Shown one piece after another: positions 51,237 through 60,703 of a stretch of 64,000 nt of DNA. The stretch is from Chryseobacterium taichungense (GTDB taxonomy: Bacteria > Bacteroidota > Bacteroidia > Flavobacteriales > Weeksellaceae): assembly GCF_900109935.1 (NCBI RefSeq), contig NZ_FOBV01000010.1:62001-126000 (forward strand). Reading direction: 5' to 3'. The stretch's first letter is position 1, and each line of letters begins with the position of its first letter. The notes beneath the pieces were generated by a model. The model searched no databases. It saw only the letters and a program-made list of their open reading frames with translations, and was not told where the DNA came from. A program made the position numbers and the translations under genes.

Positions 51237-51824
51237 ATGTTTTTAGAAAATACAATTAATCATTCCAAACAAAGCGGTTGGATGGAAGTTATTTGTGGCT
51301 CAATGTTTTCCGGCAAAACCGAAGAGTTGATCAGAAGGCTGAGAAGAGCAGAAATGGCGGGGCAGAATGTGGAGATTTTTAAACCTAAACTGGATACACG
51401 ATATTCTGAAGAAGAGGTGATTTCTCACAACCAGAATAAAATTCGAAGTACACCGGTAGAAAATCCCAACGAAATCATTTTATTGGCTTCCAATTGTGAT
51501 GTGGTGGGAATTGATGAAGCACAATTTTTCGATGAAGGCATTGTAGATGTAGCCAATCAGCTGGCCAACAGTGGAATTCGGGTTGTAATTGCCGGTCTGG
51601 ATATGGATTTTTTGGGAAGGCCTTTCGGCCCGATGCCGAATCTTATGGCGACCGCAGAATATGTAACAAAAGTGCATGCTATCTGCAGGAGAACCGGAAA
51701 TCTGGCTAATTATTCGATGAGAACCTCTGAGGGAAAAGATCTCGTAGAACTCGGAGAAACAGAATCTTATGATGCCGTAAGCCGTAAGGTTTTTGTGGAA
51801 GAAGTTCTTAAAAAGAATAATTGA
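51237..51824 (+). CDS. tdk: Thymidine kinase (TK1 type)
   Basis: The 195-residue enzyme phosphorylates thymidine for salvage. It has the P-loop GSMFSGKTEELIRR (about 22-35), the Walker B segment GIDEAQFFDE, a GLDMDF strand and the later region where TK1 enzymes bind the sugar. One feature is different: the zinc Cys set near the end is partial (CRRTG only). It begins the tdk-TA-murF/alr gene row; the antitoxin gene follows after 54 bases. Confidence 0.92.
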   Translation: MFLENTINHSKQSGWMEVICGSMFSGKTEELIRRLRRAEMAGQNVEIFKPKLDTRYSEEEVISHNQNKIRSTPVENPNEIILLASNCDVVGIDEAQFFDEGIVDVANQLANSGIRVVIAGLDMDFLGRPFGPMPNLMATAEYVTKVHAICRRTGNLANYSMRTSEGKDLVELGETESYDAVSRKVFVEEVLKKNN

Positions 51825-51878
51825 TATCAAAATTATCATTATTTTTGTTTAAAATATAATAGTTAAAACTATCGAAAA

Positions 51879-52199
51879 ATGATATTAGAAATCAAAAACT
51901 ATATAAAAATCAGCAATTCTATTGATGAGATTTTGAGAAGCTCCCCTTTTAAGCTGAAATATATCATTGAAAAAAGCGGAATTTCTGAACCTACTTTTTT
52001 CCGTAAGATGAAAGAGAAAAAGTTTTTACCTGAAGAGCTGCTAAAAATTGCGGAAATTATTGAGCCGGAAAAGACTTTTTTACAATCTTTGGAAGAAGCT
52101 GAAGATGATTTTAAAAATGGTATTTATCATAACCATGAAGATGTGATAAAAATTTCTGAAGAACGCTTTCTGAAAAAATATGGAAATAAGATGGTCTAG
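51879..52199 (+). CDS. Antitoxin-like protein with HTH-type helix pair
   Basis: The 106-residue protein has a helix-turn-helix-like segment (about 27-47: LKYIIEKSGISEPTFFRKMK) and an acidic C-terminus, as in antitoxins of ParE/RelE modules. It overlaps the toxin gene by 20 bases. It probably binds the toxin and its own promoter. The family cannot be named exactly. Confidence 0.7.
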   Translation: MILEIKNYIKISNSIDEILRSSPFKLKYIIEKSGISEPTFFRKMKEKKFLPEELLKIAEIIEPEKTFLQSLEEAEDDFKNGIYHNHEDVIKISEERFLKKYGNKMV

Positions 52200-52482
52200 A
52201 TTTGCTCTTCAGGATTTAGAACAGATTGAAGATTATATAGGGAATAGATTTACATACAAAGAATATCAGAATTTTATAAATATCCTTAACCATAAATTAA
52301 GTTTAATCATTGATAAAAAAGTAATTTTCCAGAAGCTTGAAAAATTTCCTGATTATAATAAACTCTTAATTACGGAACAAACAACACTGATCTATAGGTT
52401 AGAATCAACACATCTGAAAATATTACGGCTGTATAATAATTATCAGGATGAAGACAAAAAATTCATAATAGACGATTTGTAA
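52180..52482 (+). CDS. ParE/RelE-superfamily toxin-like protein
   Basis: The 100-residue protein has the ParE-like start IRWSRFALQDLEQIEDYIGNRF (about 3-24) and the ending LKILRLYNNYQDEDKKF, typical of type II ParE/RelE toxins that act on gyrase or mRNA. It starts 20 bases inside the antitoxin gene. Its stop codon TAA is followed without a gap by the ATG of murF/alr, which is unusual for a toxin-antitoxin pair: an essential gene is read from the same transcript. Confidence 0.75.
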   Translation: MEIRWSRFALQDLEQIEDYIGNRFTYKEYQNFINILNHKLSLIIDKKVIFQKLEKFPDYNKLLITEQTTLIYRLESTHLKILRLYNNYQDEDKKFIIDDL

Positions 52483-54930
52483 ATGAATTACACCGCAGAA
52501 GATATTGCAGAAATCACCGGCACCAAAGTTATTGGAGATAAACAACGAATAATCAAAAACATTGCTTTTGACAGCAGGATCATATATTCTACCAAAAATA
52601 CGGCATTTATTGCCATCAATACCCAGAAAAATTCTGGAGAAAAATTTATTGAAGCTGCAATTGACAGAGGAATTGAGATCATCATTTCTGAACACCATCA
52701 TCCTTATTATAAAAATATTACGTGGATAATCGTTGAGAATTCAGTTGAATTTCTTCAAAAACTTGCAAAATATCATTACGAGAATTCTCACATAAAATCT
52801 ATTGGAATTACAGGAAGCAACGGTAAAACTATTTTAAAAGAATGGCTTTATCAGTGTCTCTGGAATGAATTTCCAACGGTAAAAAATCCTAAAAGTTTCA
52901 ATTCACAGATCGGTCTTCCTTTATCTTTACTTCAGATCAATTCTTCACATAAACTGGGAATCTTTGAAGTAGGAATTTCAAAGCCCAATGAGATGGAAAA
53001 ACTGGAGAATATATTTCATCCGCAGATCGGTTTACTGACCCACATTGGAACTGCCCATCTCGCTAATTTTGCTTCAGAAGAAGATTTGATTAATGAAAAA
53101 ATAAAGCTCTTTAAAAATTCCGAAGTTATTATTTACAACGGAGATAATTTACTGGTTGACAAAAAGATAAAAACATTATATTCAAGCAAAAAATTAATTT
53201 CTTACGGCTTTAAAGAAAATAATCACGTTAATTTTAAAATCAATATCCCGAAAGAAGATAATGTGGTTGTAAAATATTTTGATGAAGAAATTTCATTTCC
53301 TGTTCATCAGAGAGATGAAGCCACTTTAACGAACGCTTTGGCACTTGTAACAGTTTTAAAGGAACTGGGAATTAATAATAAAAATATTATCGAAAAAATC
53401 AACGCTTTAAAAGCTGTTGAAATGAGACTTGAAGCGATTGAAGGTATTAAAAATAATATCGTTATCAATGATTCTTTCAACCTTGATTTAGATTCTCTTA
53501 AGACTGCCCTGCAATTTTTAAATGAATATAATAAACCTAAGAAATCTTTGGTTTTAACGGATATTGTAGGTGTTAATTCAAATTTAAAAGAACTGTATGA
53601 AGAAGTTTCGGAACTGGTAAACGAACAAAAATTTGATTCTGTATTCTTAATAGGTAATGAAATATCCAAATTTAGTGAATTATTTAAATCTAAAACTTTC
53701 ACTTTTATTAATACTCAGAAATTAATTGAAAGTAAACATCTTACCGAAATTGAGAATCAGATTATTCTGCTAAAAGGTGCAAGAAAATTTGAGATCGAAA
53801 GACTTAAAGATATTCTTGAACTACGTAAGCACGATACCGTTCTTGAAGTAAATCTTAATGCAATACTTCACAATATTAATTTTCATAAATCCTTGCTGAA
53901 ACCTAAGACAAAAATGATGGCCATGGTAAAAGCAAATGCTTATGGATTAGGAAGTTATGAAATATCTGAATTCTTACAGCATCACCATATCGATTATCTT
54001 GGTGTGGCATTTGTAGATGAAGGTGTTGAACTGCGTAAAAAAGGAATTACCGTACCTATTGTCGTGATGAATCCTGAACAGCACAGTTATGAAACTGTTA
54101 TTGCTTATAATCTTGAACCGGAAATTTACAGCTTCAGAGTATTGGAATTATTTTACGAGGCAGTACAAAAATCAGGTTATGATAAAAAATACCCGATTCA
54201 CATTAAACTGGAAACAGGAATGCATCGTCTTGGCTTTAAAGATTTTGAGCTGGATGAATTGATTCAAGTTTTAAATAATAAGAACTTAAAAGTCCAAAGC
54301 ATTTTCAGTCACCTTTCTTCTTCAGATTTACCGGATGAAAAAGAATTTACATTACACCAACTCGAAATATTCAATAAGAACTCAAATTATCTGATAGAAA
54401 ATTTAGGCTACTCTCCTATCCTTCATATTCTCAATTCTTCCGGAATTACAAATTATACAGATTATCAGTATGATATGGTAAGAATGGGAATAGGAATGTT
54501 AGGTGAATCACCAAATAGTGAAATACAAAAACAGTTGCGTTCTGTAGTAAGCTTTAAAACAGTCATTTCACAAATATCACTGGTAGAAAACGGAGAATCA
54601 ATAGGTTACAGCAGAAGATTTAAAACAGACCATCCCACCAGAATTGCTACTATTCCGGTAGGATATGCAGATGGTATTCCAAGGCTGATAGGAAATCAGG
54701 TGGGAAATGTAGGAATCAATAAAACCCTCGCTCCTATCGTAGGAAATATCTGCATGGACATGATGATGATCAATATAGACCATATTCCCAATGCAAAAGA
54801 GGGTGATAGTGTAACAGTCTTCAATGCAAAACCTACGCTCAAAGATTTCGCAGGATACTGCAACACCATCACATACGAAATATTAACCTCCATTTCACCC
54901 CGTGTGAAAAGGATTTATGTAAAAGATTAA
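52483..54930 (+). CDS. Bifunctional MurF ligase / alanine racemase
   Basis: The 815-residue enzyme combines two steps of peptidoglycan precursor synthesis. The N-terminal half (1-440) is UDP-MurNAc-tripeptide:D-Ala-D-Ala ligase (MurF) with the ATP site GITGSNGKT (K115) and central ligase domain; some MurF motifs are weaker than usual, as in fused Bacteroidota proteins. The C-terminal half (about 450-815) is a PLP-dependent alanine racemase with VKANAYGLG, where K483 should carry the PLP, and the Tyr partner near GYSRRF. Known: this fusion is typical of Bacteroidota. Other mur genes are not near; the start directly touches the toxin stop. Confidence 0.92.
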   Translation: MNYTAEDIAEITGTKVIGDKQRIIKNIAFDSRIIYSTKNTAFIAINTQKNSGEKFIEAAIDRGIEIIISEHHHPYYKNITWIIVENSVEFLQKLAKYHYENSHIKSIGITGSNGKTILKEWLYQCLWNEFPTVKNPKSFNSQIGLPLSLLQINSSHKLGIFEVGISKPNEMEKLENIFHPQIGLLTHIGTAHLANFASEEDLINEKIKLFKNSEVIIYNGDNLLVDKKIKTLYSSKKLISYGFKENNHVNFKINIPKEDNVVVKYFDEEISFPVHQRDEATLTNALALVTVLKELGINNKNIIEKINALKAVEMRLEAIEGIKNNIVINDSFNLDLDSLKTALQFLNEYNKPKKSLVLTDIVGVNSNLKELYEEVSELVNEQKFDSVFLIGNEISKFSELFKSKTFTFINTQKLIESKHLTEIENQIILLKGARKFEIERLKDILELRKHDTVLEVNLNAILHNINFHKSLLKPKTKMMAMVKANAYGLGSYEISEFLQHHHIDYLGVAFVDEGVELRKKGITVPIVVMNPEQHSYETVIAYNLEPEIYSFRVLELFYEAVQKSGYDKKYPIHIKLETGMHRLGFKDFELDELIQVLNNKNLKVQSIFSHLSSSDLPDEKEFTLHQLEIFNKNSNYLIENLGYSPILHILNSSGITNYTDYQYDMVRMGIGMLGESPNSEIQKQLRSVVSFKTVISQISLVENGESIGYSRRFKTDHPTRIATIPVGYADGIPRLIGNQVGNVGINKTLAPIVGNICMDMMMINIDHIPNAKEGDSVTVFNAKPTLKDFAGYCNTITYEILTSISPRVKRIYVKD

Positions 54931-54933
54931 CTT

Positions 54934-57093
54934 ATGAGAAAGCTTCTGATCCTTTTATTGGCATTTCAGATATTTTTTATTCCTGCTCAGGTAAAGAAAG
55001 ATCTGGTCATTCCGAAAAATCCTAAAATCGGATTGTCACTTGCCGGTGGAGGAGCTAAAGGATTTTCTCATGTAGGCGTGCTTAAAGTGCTGGATTCATT
55101 GGGGGTGAAAGTAGATTACATCGCTGGAACAAGCATGGGTGCTATCGTCGGTGGGCTTTATGCTTCGGGATATTCCGGTAAAGAAATCGAAAAAATTGTA
55201 ATGGATACGGATTTCTATTCATTGATCATGGATCCCAAGGCAACCCGGCAGGAAACCACTTTCTTTAATAAATCTGTCGACAAGTATCTGCTCAGCATTC
55301 CTCTTAAAGATGGTAAAATTTCACTCCCTTCTTCCATAAGCACAGGGCAGAAAAATGTTTACCTATTAAAAGAACTTTTTAAAAATGTATCAAACATAAA
55401 CGATTTCTCGAAGCTTCCGATACCTTTCATGTGTGTTGCTACCAATCTTGAGAGCGGAAATATGGAAATATTTGAAAAAGGCGACCTTGTGCAATCCATT
55501 ATGGCGAGCTCTGCTTTCCCTTCGTTGATGGATCCCGTAAAAATAGGTGACAGCATTTATATCGATGGTGCTATGACCGTCAATTATCCTTCAAAACCAT
55601 TAAAAGATAAAGGAATCGATATTGTCATTGGAGTAGATCTCAATCAGGATCTGTCGAAAAGAGAAGATTTAGGAAATATTATCTCCATCTTAAACCAGGT
55701 TATTGATTTTGGAATTAAAAAAGATACCAGAAGACAATACAAATACACAGATATCAATATTAAGCCTAATCTTAAAGGCATGACCGCAACAAGCTATGAC
55801 GAAAAGAAAAAAATTCTAGACAGCGGCTATGCAGAAGGACTTAAATATTCCAGGATATTGGATGAGCTTCCAAAACGCCCGTTTGACCGCCTTAGACAGC
55901 GTATAAATCCCATATATTCCAATGTATATAAGATAGACAGCATTTCAATAGAAGGAGGCCGGATTTACGGCCAAAATTACGTCCTCGGGAAAATGGGTCT
56001 TCGGCTCCCCTCCATGCAGACATACGGAAGCATTAATAAAAAGATTGATAAGCTTGTCGCCACCAATAACTATAAATTTATCAATTACGACATCATTTCA
56101 GAAAATAATGCAAATTATCTGAAATTATACGTAACTGAAGACAATGCCCGCCATTTTCTGAAATTCGGCTTGCATTATGATGAAATCTTTAAAACAGGAC
56201 TTCTTGTAAACTATTCAGCAAAACGTCTTTTATTCAGAAATTCAAATCTTTCTTTGGATGTTATTGTAGGAGATCAACCAAGATATTATTTAAATTATTT
56301 TATAGATAACGGATATATCCCCGGATTTGGAATTTATTCTTCCGGAATGAGATTTAATTTAAAAGATATAAACAATTATGAAGTAGATCAATGGACCTGG
56401 CTGCGTAATGAAGCTTATATACAATCTATCTGGAGGGACAAATTTGCCATTGGTACAGGAATCAGCCATGATTATTTCGAAGCTGAAGCCAATGGGAATA
56501 ACTTACGTATTAATCGTTTTCTTAATCCATATATATTCCTAAAAAGCGATACCCAGAATGACAAGGACTTCCCTACCCGCGGGATTTATATTAATGCGGA
56601 AGGTAAAGTAATTGATTTGCTGAAATCGGCAGTCGAAAAAAGACTGGTACAGGTAAAAGCAGATATCAGAATTAATATTCCGCTTTCAAGACAATTTACT
56701 TATCGCCTTAATCTTTATGGAGGAATTACCATCGGGGAAAATCTTCCACAATTTTATCAATACAGATTAGGAGGAATATTTGAACAGAATGTTGTTAATT
56801 TCAGAAGCTTTTCCGGATTCTATTTTGGTCAGCTTAACAGCAACAATGCTATCCTGATTTCTAATGATCTTCAATTTAAATTCAATAAAAACTACTTCAT
56901 AAGTGGAAATTTTTCCTTTGCCAATCTTTCAGACGATATCAATTTTGAAGATGCGGTAAAATTAAATTACAGCTCTTTAGGAATTACCGCCGGATATAAA
57001 TCTCCGTTTGGACAGATTAAAATAAACTTCAGTCACTCACTCAAAAACAATCAAAAAGGCATATTCAGTGTAATCTTAGGACACTGGTTTTAA
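54934..57093 (+). CDS. Patatin-like phospholipase fused to a BamA-like outer-membrane barrel
   Basis: The 719-residue protein has a signal peptide (1-19), a patatin domain (about 28-250) with the oxyanion loop GGGAKG (38-43), nucleophile S67 in GTSMG and D211 in IDGA, a POTRA-like segment (about 310-400), and a C-terminal beta barrel ending in VILGHWF with the aromatic last residue needed for outer-membrane insertion. This layout resembles PlpD-type two-partner autotransporter phospholipases. It starts 3 bases after murF/alr and belongs to the same operon. It probably acts on phospholipids at the outer membrane. Confidence 0.88.
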   Translation: MRKLLILLLAFQIFFIPAQVKKDLVIPKNPKIGLSLAGGGAKGFSHVGVLKVLDSLGVKVDYIAGTSMGAIVGGLYASGYSGKEIEKIVMDTDFYSLIMDPKATRQETTFFNKSVDKYLLSIPLKDGKISLPSSISTGQKNVYLLKELFKNVSNINDFSKLPIPFMCVATNLESGNMEIFEKGDLVQSIMASSAFPSLMDPVKIGDSIYIDGAMTVNYPSKPLKDKGIDIVIGVDLNQDLSKREDLGNIISILNQVIDFGIKKDTRRQYKYTDINIKPNLKGMTATSYDEKKKILDSGYAEGLKYSRILDELPKRPFDRLRQRINPIYSNVYKIDSISIEGGRIYGQNYVLGKMGLRLPSMQTYGSINKKIDKLVATNNYKFINYDIISENNANYLKLYVTEDNARHFLKFGLHYDEIFKTGLLVNYSAKRLLFRNSNLSLDVIVGDQPRYYLNYFIDNGYIPGFGIYSSGMRFNLKDINNYEVDQWTWLRNEAYIQSIWRDKFAIGTGISHDYFEAEANGNNLRINRFLNPYIFLKSDTQNDKDFPTRGIYINAEGKVIDLLKSAVEKRLVQVKADIRINIPLSRQFTYRLNLYGGITIGENLPQFYQYRLGGIFEQNVVNFRSFSGFYFGQLNSNNAILISNDLQFKFNKNYFISGNFSFANLSDDINFEDAVKLNYSSLGITAGYKSPFGQIKINFSHSLKNNQKGIFSVILGHWF

Positions 57094-57097
57094 TACA

Positions 57098-57508
57098 ATG
57101 ATACAATTTTTTTACGAAAATCTACCCGAAACTGTTAATTCAGCCTACAAATTTTGGCTGGAAGATATCATTCTTTCAGAAGGAAAAAAACTTGGTGAAA
57201 TCAACTATATCTTCTGCGACGACGAATATTTACTGAAAGTTAATCAGGATTATCTGCAACACGATTACTACACAGACATTATTACCTTTGACTATGTGAA
57301 AGGTAGAACGATAAGCGGAGAGATTTTTGTATCTTTGCAGCGCATTTCAGATAACGCTTCTACTCTATCTAGAGATTACGAAGAAGAATTAAGAAGAGTT
57401 TTAGCACACGGTGTTCTTCACCTTTCAGGATATAAAGATAAAACAGAAGAGGAAGAACAATTAATGCGAAGCAAAGAAGATTATTATTTAGCAAAATACA
57501 GCAAATGA
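57098..57508 (+). CDS. ybeY: Endoribonuclease YbeY (16S rRNA maturation)
   Basis: The 136-residue enzyme helps process the 16S rRNA 3' end and ribosome quality control. The segment DIITFDYV (about 60-67) and HGVLHLSGYKDK are family marks. In E. coli the motif is H-x3-H-x5-H; here H104 and H108 are present but the third position is D114 (in YKDK), so one zinc ligand differs. I believe this is common in Bacteroidota. It starts 5 bases after the patatin gene as the last gene of the operon. Confidence 0.9.
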   Translation: MIQFFYENLPETVNSAYKFWLEDIILSEGKKLGEINYIFCDDEYLLKVNQDYLQHDYYTDIITFDYVKGRTISGEIFVSLQRISDNASTLSRDYEEELRRVLAHGVLHLSGYKDKTEEEEQLMRSKEDYYLAKYSK

Positions 57509-57550
57509 GAATTTGAAAACAGTAAAATATAATATTACTTTTTCAATATT

Positions 57551-57640
57551 TTTTCAGGAGCTTAATCCCGCTCTCCGCACTCGCTATTTCTTTTTTTCAA
57601 AAAGAAATGAGCTCAGACAAATGCTGCGATCGGGGCTAAA
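57551..57640. repeat. Candidate interspersed repeat with AGGAGC...GGGGCT ends
   Basis: The gap before mnmG contains AGGAGC, then CCGCTCTCCGCACTCGCT, a 10-bp hairpin (ATTTCTTTTT 57586-57595 with AAAAAGAAAT 57599-57608), GAGCTC and GATCGGGGCT. I recall this arrangement as a recurring intergenic element of Chryseobacterium and relatives. Whether more copies occur elsewhere in the genome cannot be tested here. Confidence 0.45.
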
Positions 57641-57682
57641 ATAGGCACATTACAGGCGATTTTAGACTGTAAATTAACAGAA

Positions 57683-57698
57683 TGTTTCACGTGAAACA
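57683..57698. promoter_or_regulatory. parS centromere-like site upstream of mnmG
   Basis: TGTTTCACGTGAAACA is a perfect match to the bacterial parS palindrome bound by ParB; the palindrome extends to 20 bases (57681-57700). It sits in the intergenic space 44 bases before mnmG. Known: parS sites cluster near replication origins and organise segregation through ParB. Confidence 0.9.
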
Positions 57699-57742
57699 TT
57701 TATAAAAAAATTAAAATTTAAGGCTTAAAATAAGCGATAAAG

Positions 57743-59605
57743 ATGATTTCAGAAATATATGATGTAATAGTCGTTGGTGCAGGTCATGCAGGATGTGAAG
57801 CCGCAGCTGCTGCAGCGAACCTTGGTTCAAAAACGCTCCTCATAACCATGAATATGCAGACCATTGGACAGATGAGCTGCAACCCTGCAATGGGAGGTAT
57901 TGCCAAAGGACAAATTGTTCGTGAAATCGATGCAATGGGAGGATATTCAGGAATTGTTGCCGACAAATCTGCAATACAATTTAAAATGCTGAACCTCTCT
58001 AAAGGTCCTGCCATGTGGTCTCCAAGAACCCAAAATGACAGAATGCTTTTTGCAGAAGAATGGCGTTTGGCATTAGAAAACACACCCAATCTTGACTTTT
58101 TTCAGGACATGGTAAAACAGCTTATTGTAGAAAATAATAAGGTTGTAGGAGTAGTAACCTCATTGGGAATTGAAATAAAAAGCCGTTCTGTAGTTCTTAC
58201 TAATGGTACTTTTCTTAATGGACTTATTCACGTTGGTGACAAACAACTCGGAGGCGGAAGAATGGGTGAACCAAGAGCTTTCGGAATAACCGAACAGTTG
58301 GTTTCTTTAGGTTTTGAAGCCGGAAGAATGAAAACTGGTACACCCCCAAGAGTGGATGGAAGAAGCCTGGATTATTCTAAAATGGAAGAACAAAAAGGAG
58401 ATGAAAATCCTCAGAAATTCAGTTATTTAGATACTCCAAAATTAACTAAACAATTAAGCTGTCACATCGTTTATACAAACGAAACAGTACACGATATTTT
58501 ACGTGAAGGATTCGACAGAAGTCCGATGTTTAATGGTACTATTCAAAGCTTAGGCCCAAGATACTGTCCGAGTATAGAAGATAAGATCAACCGTTTTGCA
58601 GAGAGAAACAGACATCAGCTATTTGTAGAACCTGAAGGCTGGAAAACAGTAGAAATCTATGTAAATGGTTTCAGTTCTTCTCTTCCTGAAGATGTTCAAA
58701 TAAAAGCGATGAAACATATTCCAGGTTTTGAGAATGTAAAAGTTTTCCGTCCCGGATATGCCATTGAGTATGACTACTTCCCTCCTACCCAATTGAAGCA
58801 TACATTGGAGACAAAACTCATCGATAATTTATATTTTGCAGGACAGATAAACGGTACAACAGGTTACGAAGAAGCGGCTGGACAAGGCCTAATTGCAGGT
58901 ATAAATGCACATAATAAAGTACATGAAAAAGATGAATTTATCCTTAACAGGGATGAAGCTTATATAGGAGTACTAATTGATGATCTTATCACAAAAGGAA
59001 CTGAAGAACCTTACAGAATGTTTACTTCCAGAGCCGAATACCGACTTCTTTTAAGACAGGACAATGCCGATATTAGACTTACAAAAAAAGCATTTGACCT
59101 AGGATTAGCAAAAGAAGAGAGATTAAAAAGAGTTGAAGAGAAAGTAGCTAAAAGTGAAGAACTTGAAGGCTTTCTACGAGAAATGTCTTTAAAACCGGGA
59201 ATGATCAACCCTATCCTTGAAACTATTGAAAGCAGCCCTGTTGATCAGGCTTACAGAGCATCTCAGATTCTTACAAGGCCCAATATGACCCTAGAAAAAC
59301 TCGAAAATATTGAGCCTATTAAGGATTATGCATCAAAATATAACGATGAGATTAGAGAACAGGCTGAAATCAATATCAAGTATAAAGGCTATATTGAAAA
59401 AGAAAAAGAAAACGTCGCCAAGCTAAACAGATTAGAAAACATAAAAATCCCTGAAGATTTTGATTATTCAAAAATTTCAAGTCTCTCTGCAGAAGCAAAA
59501 CAAAAAATGTCTAAAGTGAAACCGAAAACAATTGCTCAGGCAGGAAGAATTAGTGGTGTTTCACCAGCTGACATTAACGTTTTATTGGTCTATTTAGGCC
59601 GCTAA
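57743..59605 (+). CDS. mnmG: tRNA uridine-5-carboxymethylaminomethyl modification enzyme MnmG (GidA)
   Basis: The 620-residue FAD enzyme works with MnmE to modify wobble uridine in tRNA. It has the dinucleotide motif VVGAGHAGCEAA (about 11-22), the PAMGGIAKG and GxxxGEPRAFG segments, an intact MnmG-specific C-terminal helical domain and a normal length. parS sites lie on both sides. In many bacteria gidA is next to oriC, which fits the origin features found here. It complements mnmA at 28918 in the same pathway. Confidence 0.96.
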   Translation: MISEIYDVIVVGAGHAGCEAAAAAANLGSKTLLITMNMQTIGQMSCNPAMGGIAKGQIVREIDAMGGYSGIVADKSAIQFKMLNLSKGPAMWSPRTQNDRMLFAEEWRLALENTPNLDFFQDMVKQLIVENNKVVGVVTSLGIEIKSRSVVLTNGTFLNGLIHVGDKQLGGGRMGEPRAFGITEQLVSLGFEAGRMKTGTPPRVDGRSLDYSKMEEQKGDENPQKFSYLDTPKLTKQLSCHIVYTNETVHDILREGFDRSPMFNGTIQSLGPRYCPSIEDKINRFAERNRHQLFVEPEGWKTVEIYVNGFSSSLPEDVQIKAMKHIPGFENVKVFRPGYAIEYDYFPPTQLKHTLETKLIDNLYFAGQINGTTGYEEAAGQGLIAGINAHNKVHEKDEFILNRDEAYIGVLIDDLITKGTEEPYRMFTSRAEYRLLLRQDNADIRLTKKAFDLGLAKEERLKRVEEKVAKSEELEGFLREMSLKPGMINPILETIESSPVDQAYRASQILTRPNMTLEKLENIEPIKDYASKYNDEIREQAEINIKYKGYIEKEKENVAKLNRLENIKIPEDFDYSKISSLSAEAKQKMSKVKPKTIAQAGRISGVSPADINVLLVYLGR

Positions 59606-59613
59606 ATGATAAA

Positions 59614-59629
59614 TGTTTCACGTGAAACA
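59614..59629. promoter_or_regulatory. Second parS centromere-like site, downstream of mnmG
   Basis: TGTTTCACGTGAAACA, an exact copy of the site at 57683-57698, lies 9 bases after the mnmG stop. The outer bases again make a longer palindrome (59613-59630). Two perfect 16-mers 1931 bases apart cannot be chance. Confidence 0.92.
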
Positions 59630-59719
59630 TAAATAAATTTAAAGCGAAAATTAAGGTATTTATGAACGTATTATGAGCAATAGATATCTTAATTTTATTT
59701 ATCATAGAAACCAAATAAA

Positions 59720-60541
59720 ATGAAAATTAAAGATCATTTTCTTTCACAGGAAATATTTGAAATTAAAGAAACTGAAACAAAGGGAGTTTTTAAAACCTTC
59801 CCTATTCCGGAAAATATTTCTAAATATTATGAGAGTGAAGACTATATATCCCACCACCAGGATTCAGGAAGTTTAAAAGAAAAATTATATAAATTTCTGC
59901 AATCATTCAATCTGCAATACAAGAAAACAATTCTTTTGGATCGAATTAAAAAAGGTTCAAAAGTTTTAGATTACGGTTGTGGAGCAGGTGAATTCGTAAA
60001 GTATATAGAAAATGATTTTACCGTTTTCGGATTTGAACCGGATGCTGATGCCAGAAACGCTGCAGCGGGTAAATTGTCAAAAGCAAAAATCTTGGATAAT
60101 ATAGATAGCATTGAAGATCAAAGTCTGGATGCCATCACTTTATGGCATGTTTTCGAACATATTGAAAACCAGGATGAGATGCTCGAAGTTTTTAATAAAA
60201 AATTAAAAGATAAAGGATTACTAATTATTGCTGTTCCCAACCCTACTTCTTATGATGCCTTACATTATAAAGAATTTTGGGCAGCTTATGATGTGCCAAG
60301 ACATGTCTACCATTTCACAAAAAATGGAATGCAAAATTTAATTAGTAAAAAGCCAAACTGGAAATTAAGAAAAATCAAACCTTTGGTTCTTGATTCATAT
60401 TACATCTCAATGTTAAGCGAAAAATACCAAAAATCATCCTTATTTTGGCTAAAAGCCATGTTCTTTGGAACAATTTCTAACGTAAAAGCACTTTTTTCGA
60501 ACGAATTTTCAAGTTTGATATATATTATCGAAAAAAAGTAG
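59720..60541 (+). CDS. Class I SAM-dependent methyltransferase
   Basis: The 273-residue protein has the SAM motif VLDYGCGAGEFVKYI (about 83-97), an acidic strand-2 end in FGFEPD, and ITLWHVFEHIENQ (about 136-148), as in Methyltransf_11/23-like enzymes of small molecules, quinones or glycans. The N-terminal 70 residues are less common. There is no operon partner, and the substrate is unknown. A short terminator follows at 60554-60578. Confidence 0.82.
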   Translation: MKIKDHFLSQEIFEIKETETKGVFKTFPIPENISKYYESEDYISHHQDSGSLKEKLYKFLQSFNLQYKKTILLDRIKKGSKVLDYGCGAGEFVKYIENDFTVFGFEPDADARNAAAGKLSKAKILDNIDSIEDQSLDAITLWHVFEHIENQDEMLEVFNKKLKDKGLLIIAVPNPTSYDALHYKEFWAAYDVPRHVYHFTKNGMQNLISKKPNWKLRKIKPLVLDSYYISMLSEKYQKSSLFWLKAMFFGTISNVKALFSNEFSSLIYIIEKK

Positions 60542-60553
60542 AAAATGGATTTT

Positions 60554-60578
60554 TGACCTATTTATGAAGGTCATTTTT
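60554..60578 (+). terminator. Terminator of the methyltransferase gene
   Basis: TGACCT (60554-60559) and AGGTCA (60568-60573) form a 6-bp stem with an 8-base loop, followed by five T residues. Confidence 0.6.
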
Positions 60579-60703
60579 CATTAATATTTGTTGAAAATTT
60601 GTTAATATATATAAAATTTAAGTAAAATCAGTCCTTTTTTAATTCTAAGAGTCACTGAGAATCGTTTAGAAATTTACATAATCTTATTTTAAGAATATAA
60701 AAT

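Noticed and set aside
57784..58089. Minus-strand ORF inside mnmG
   Set aside because: It is the mirror of a strongly conserved plus-strand gene and has no start context or family.
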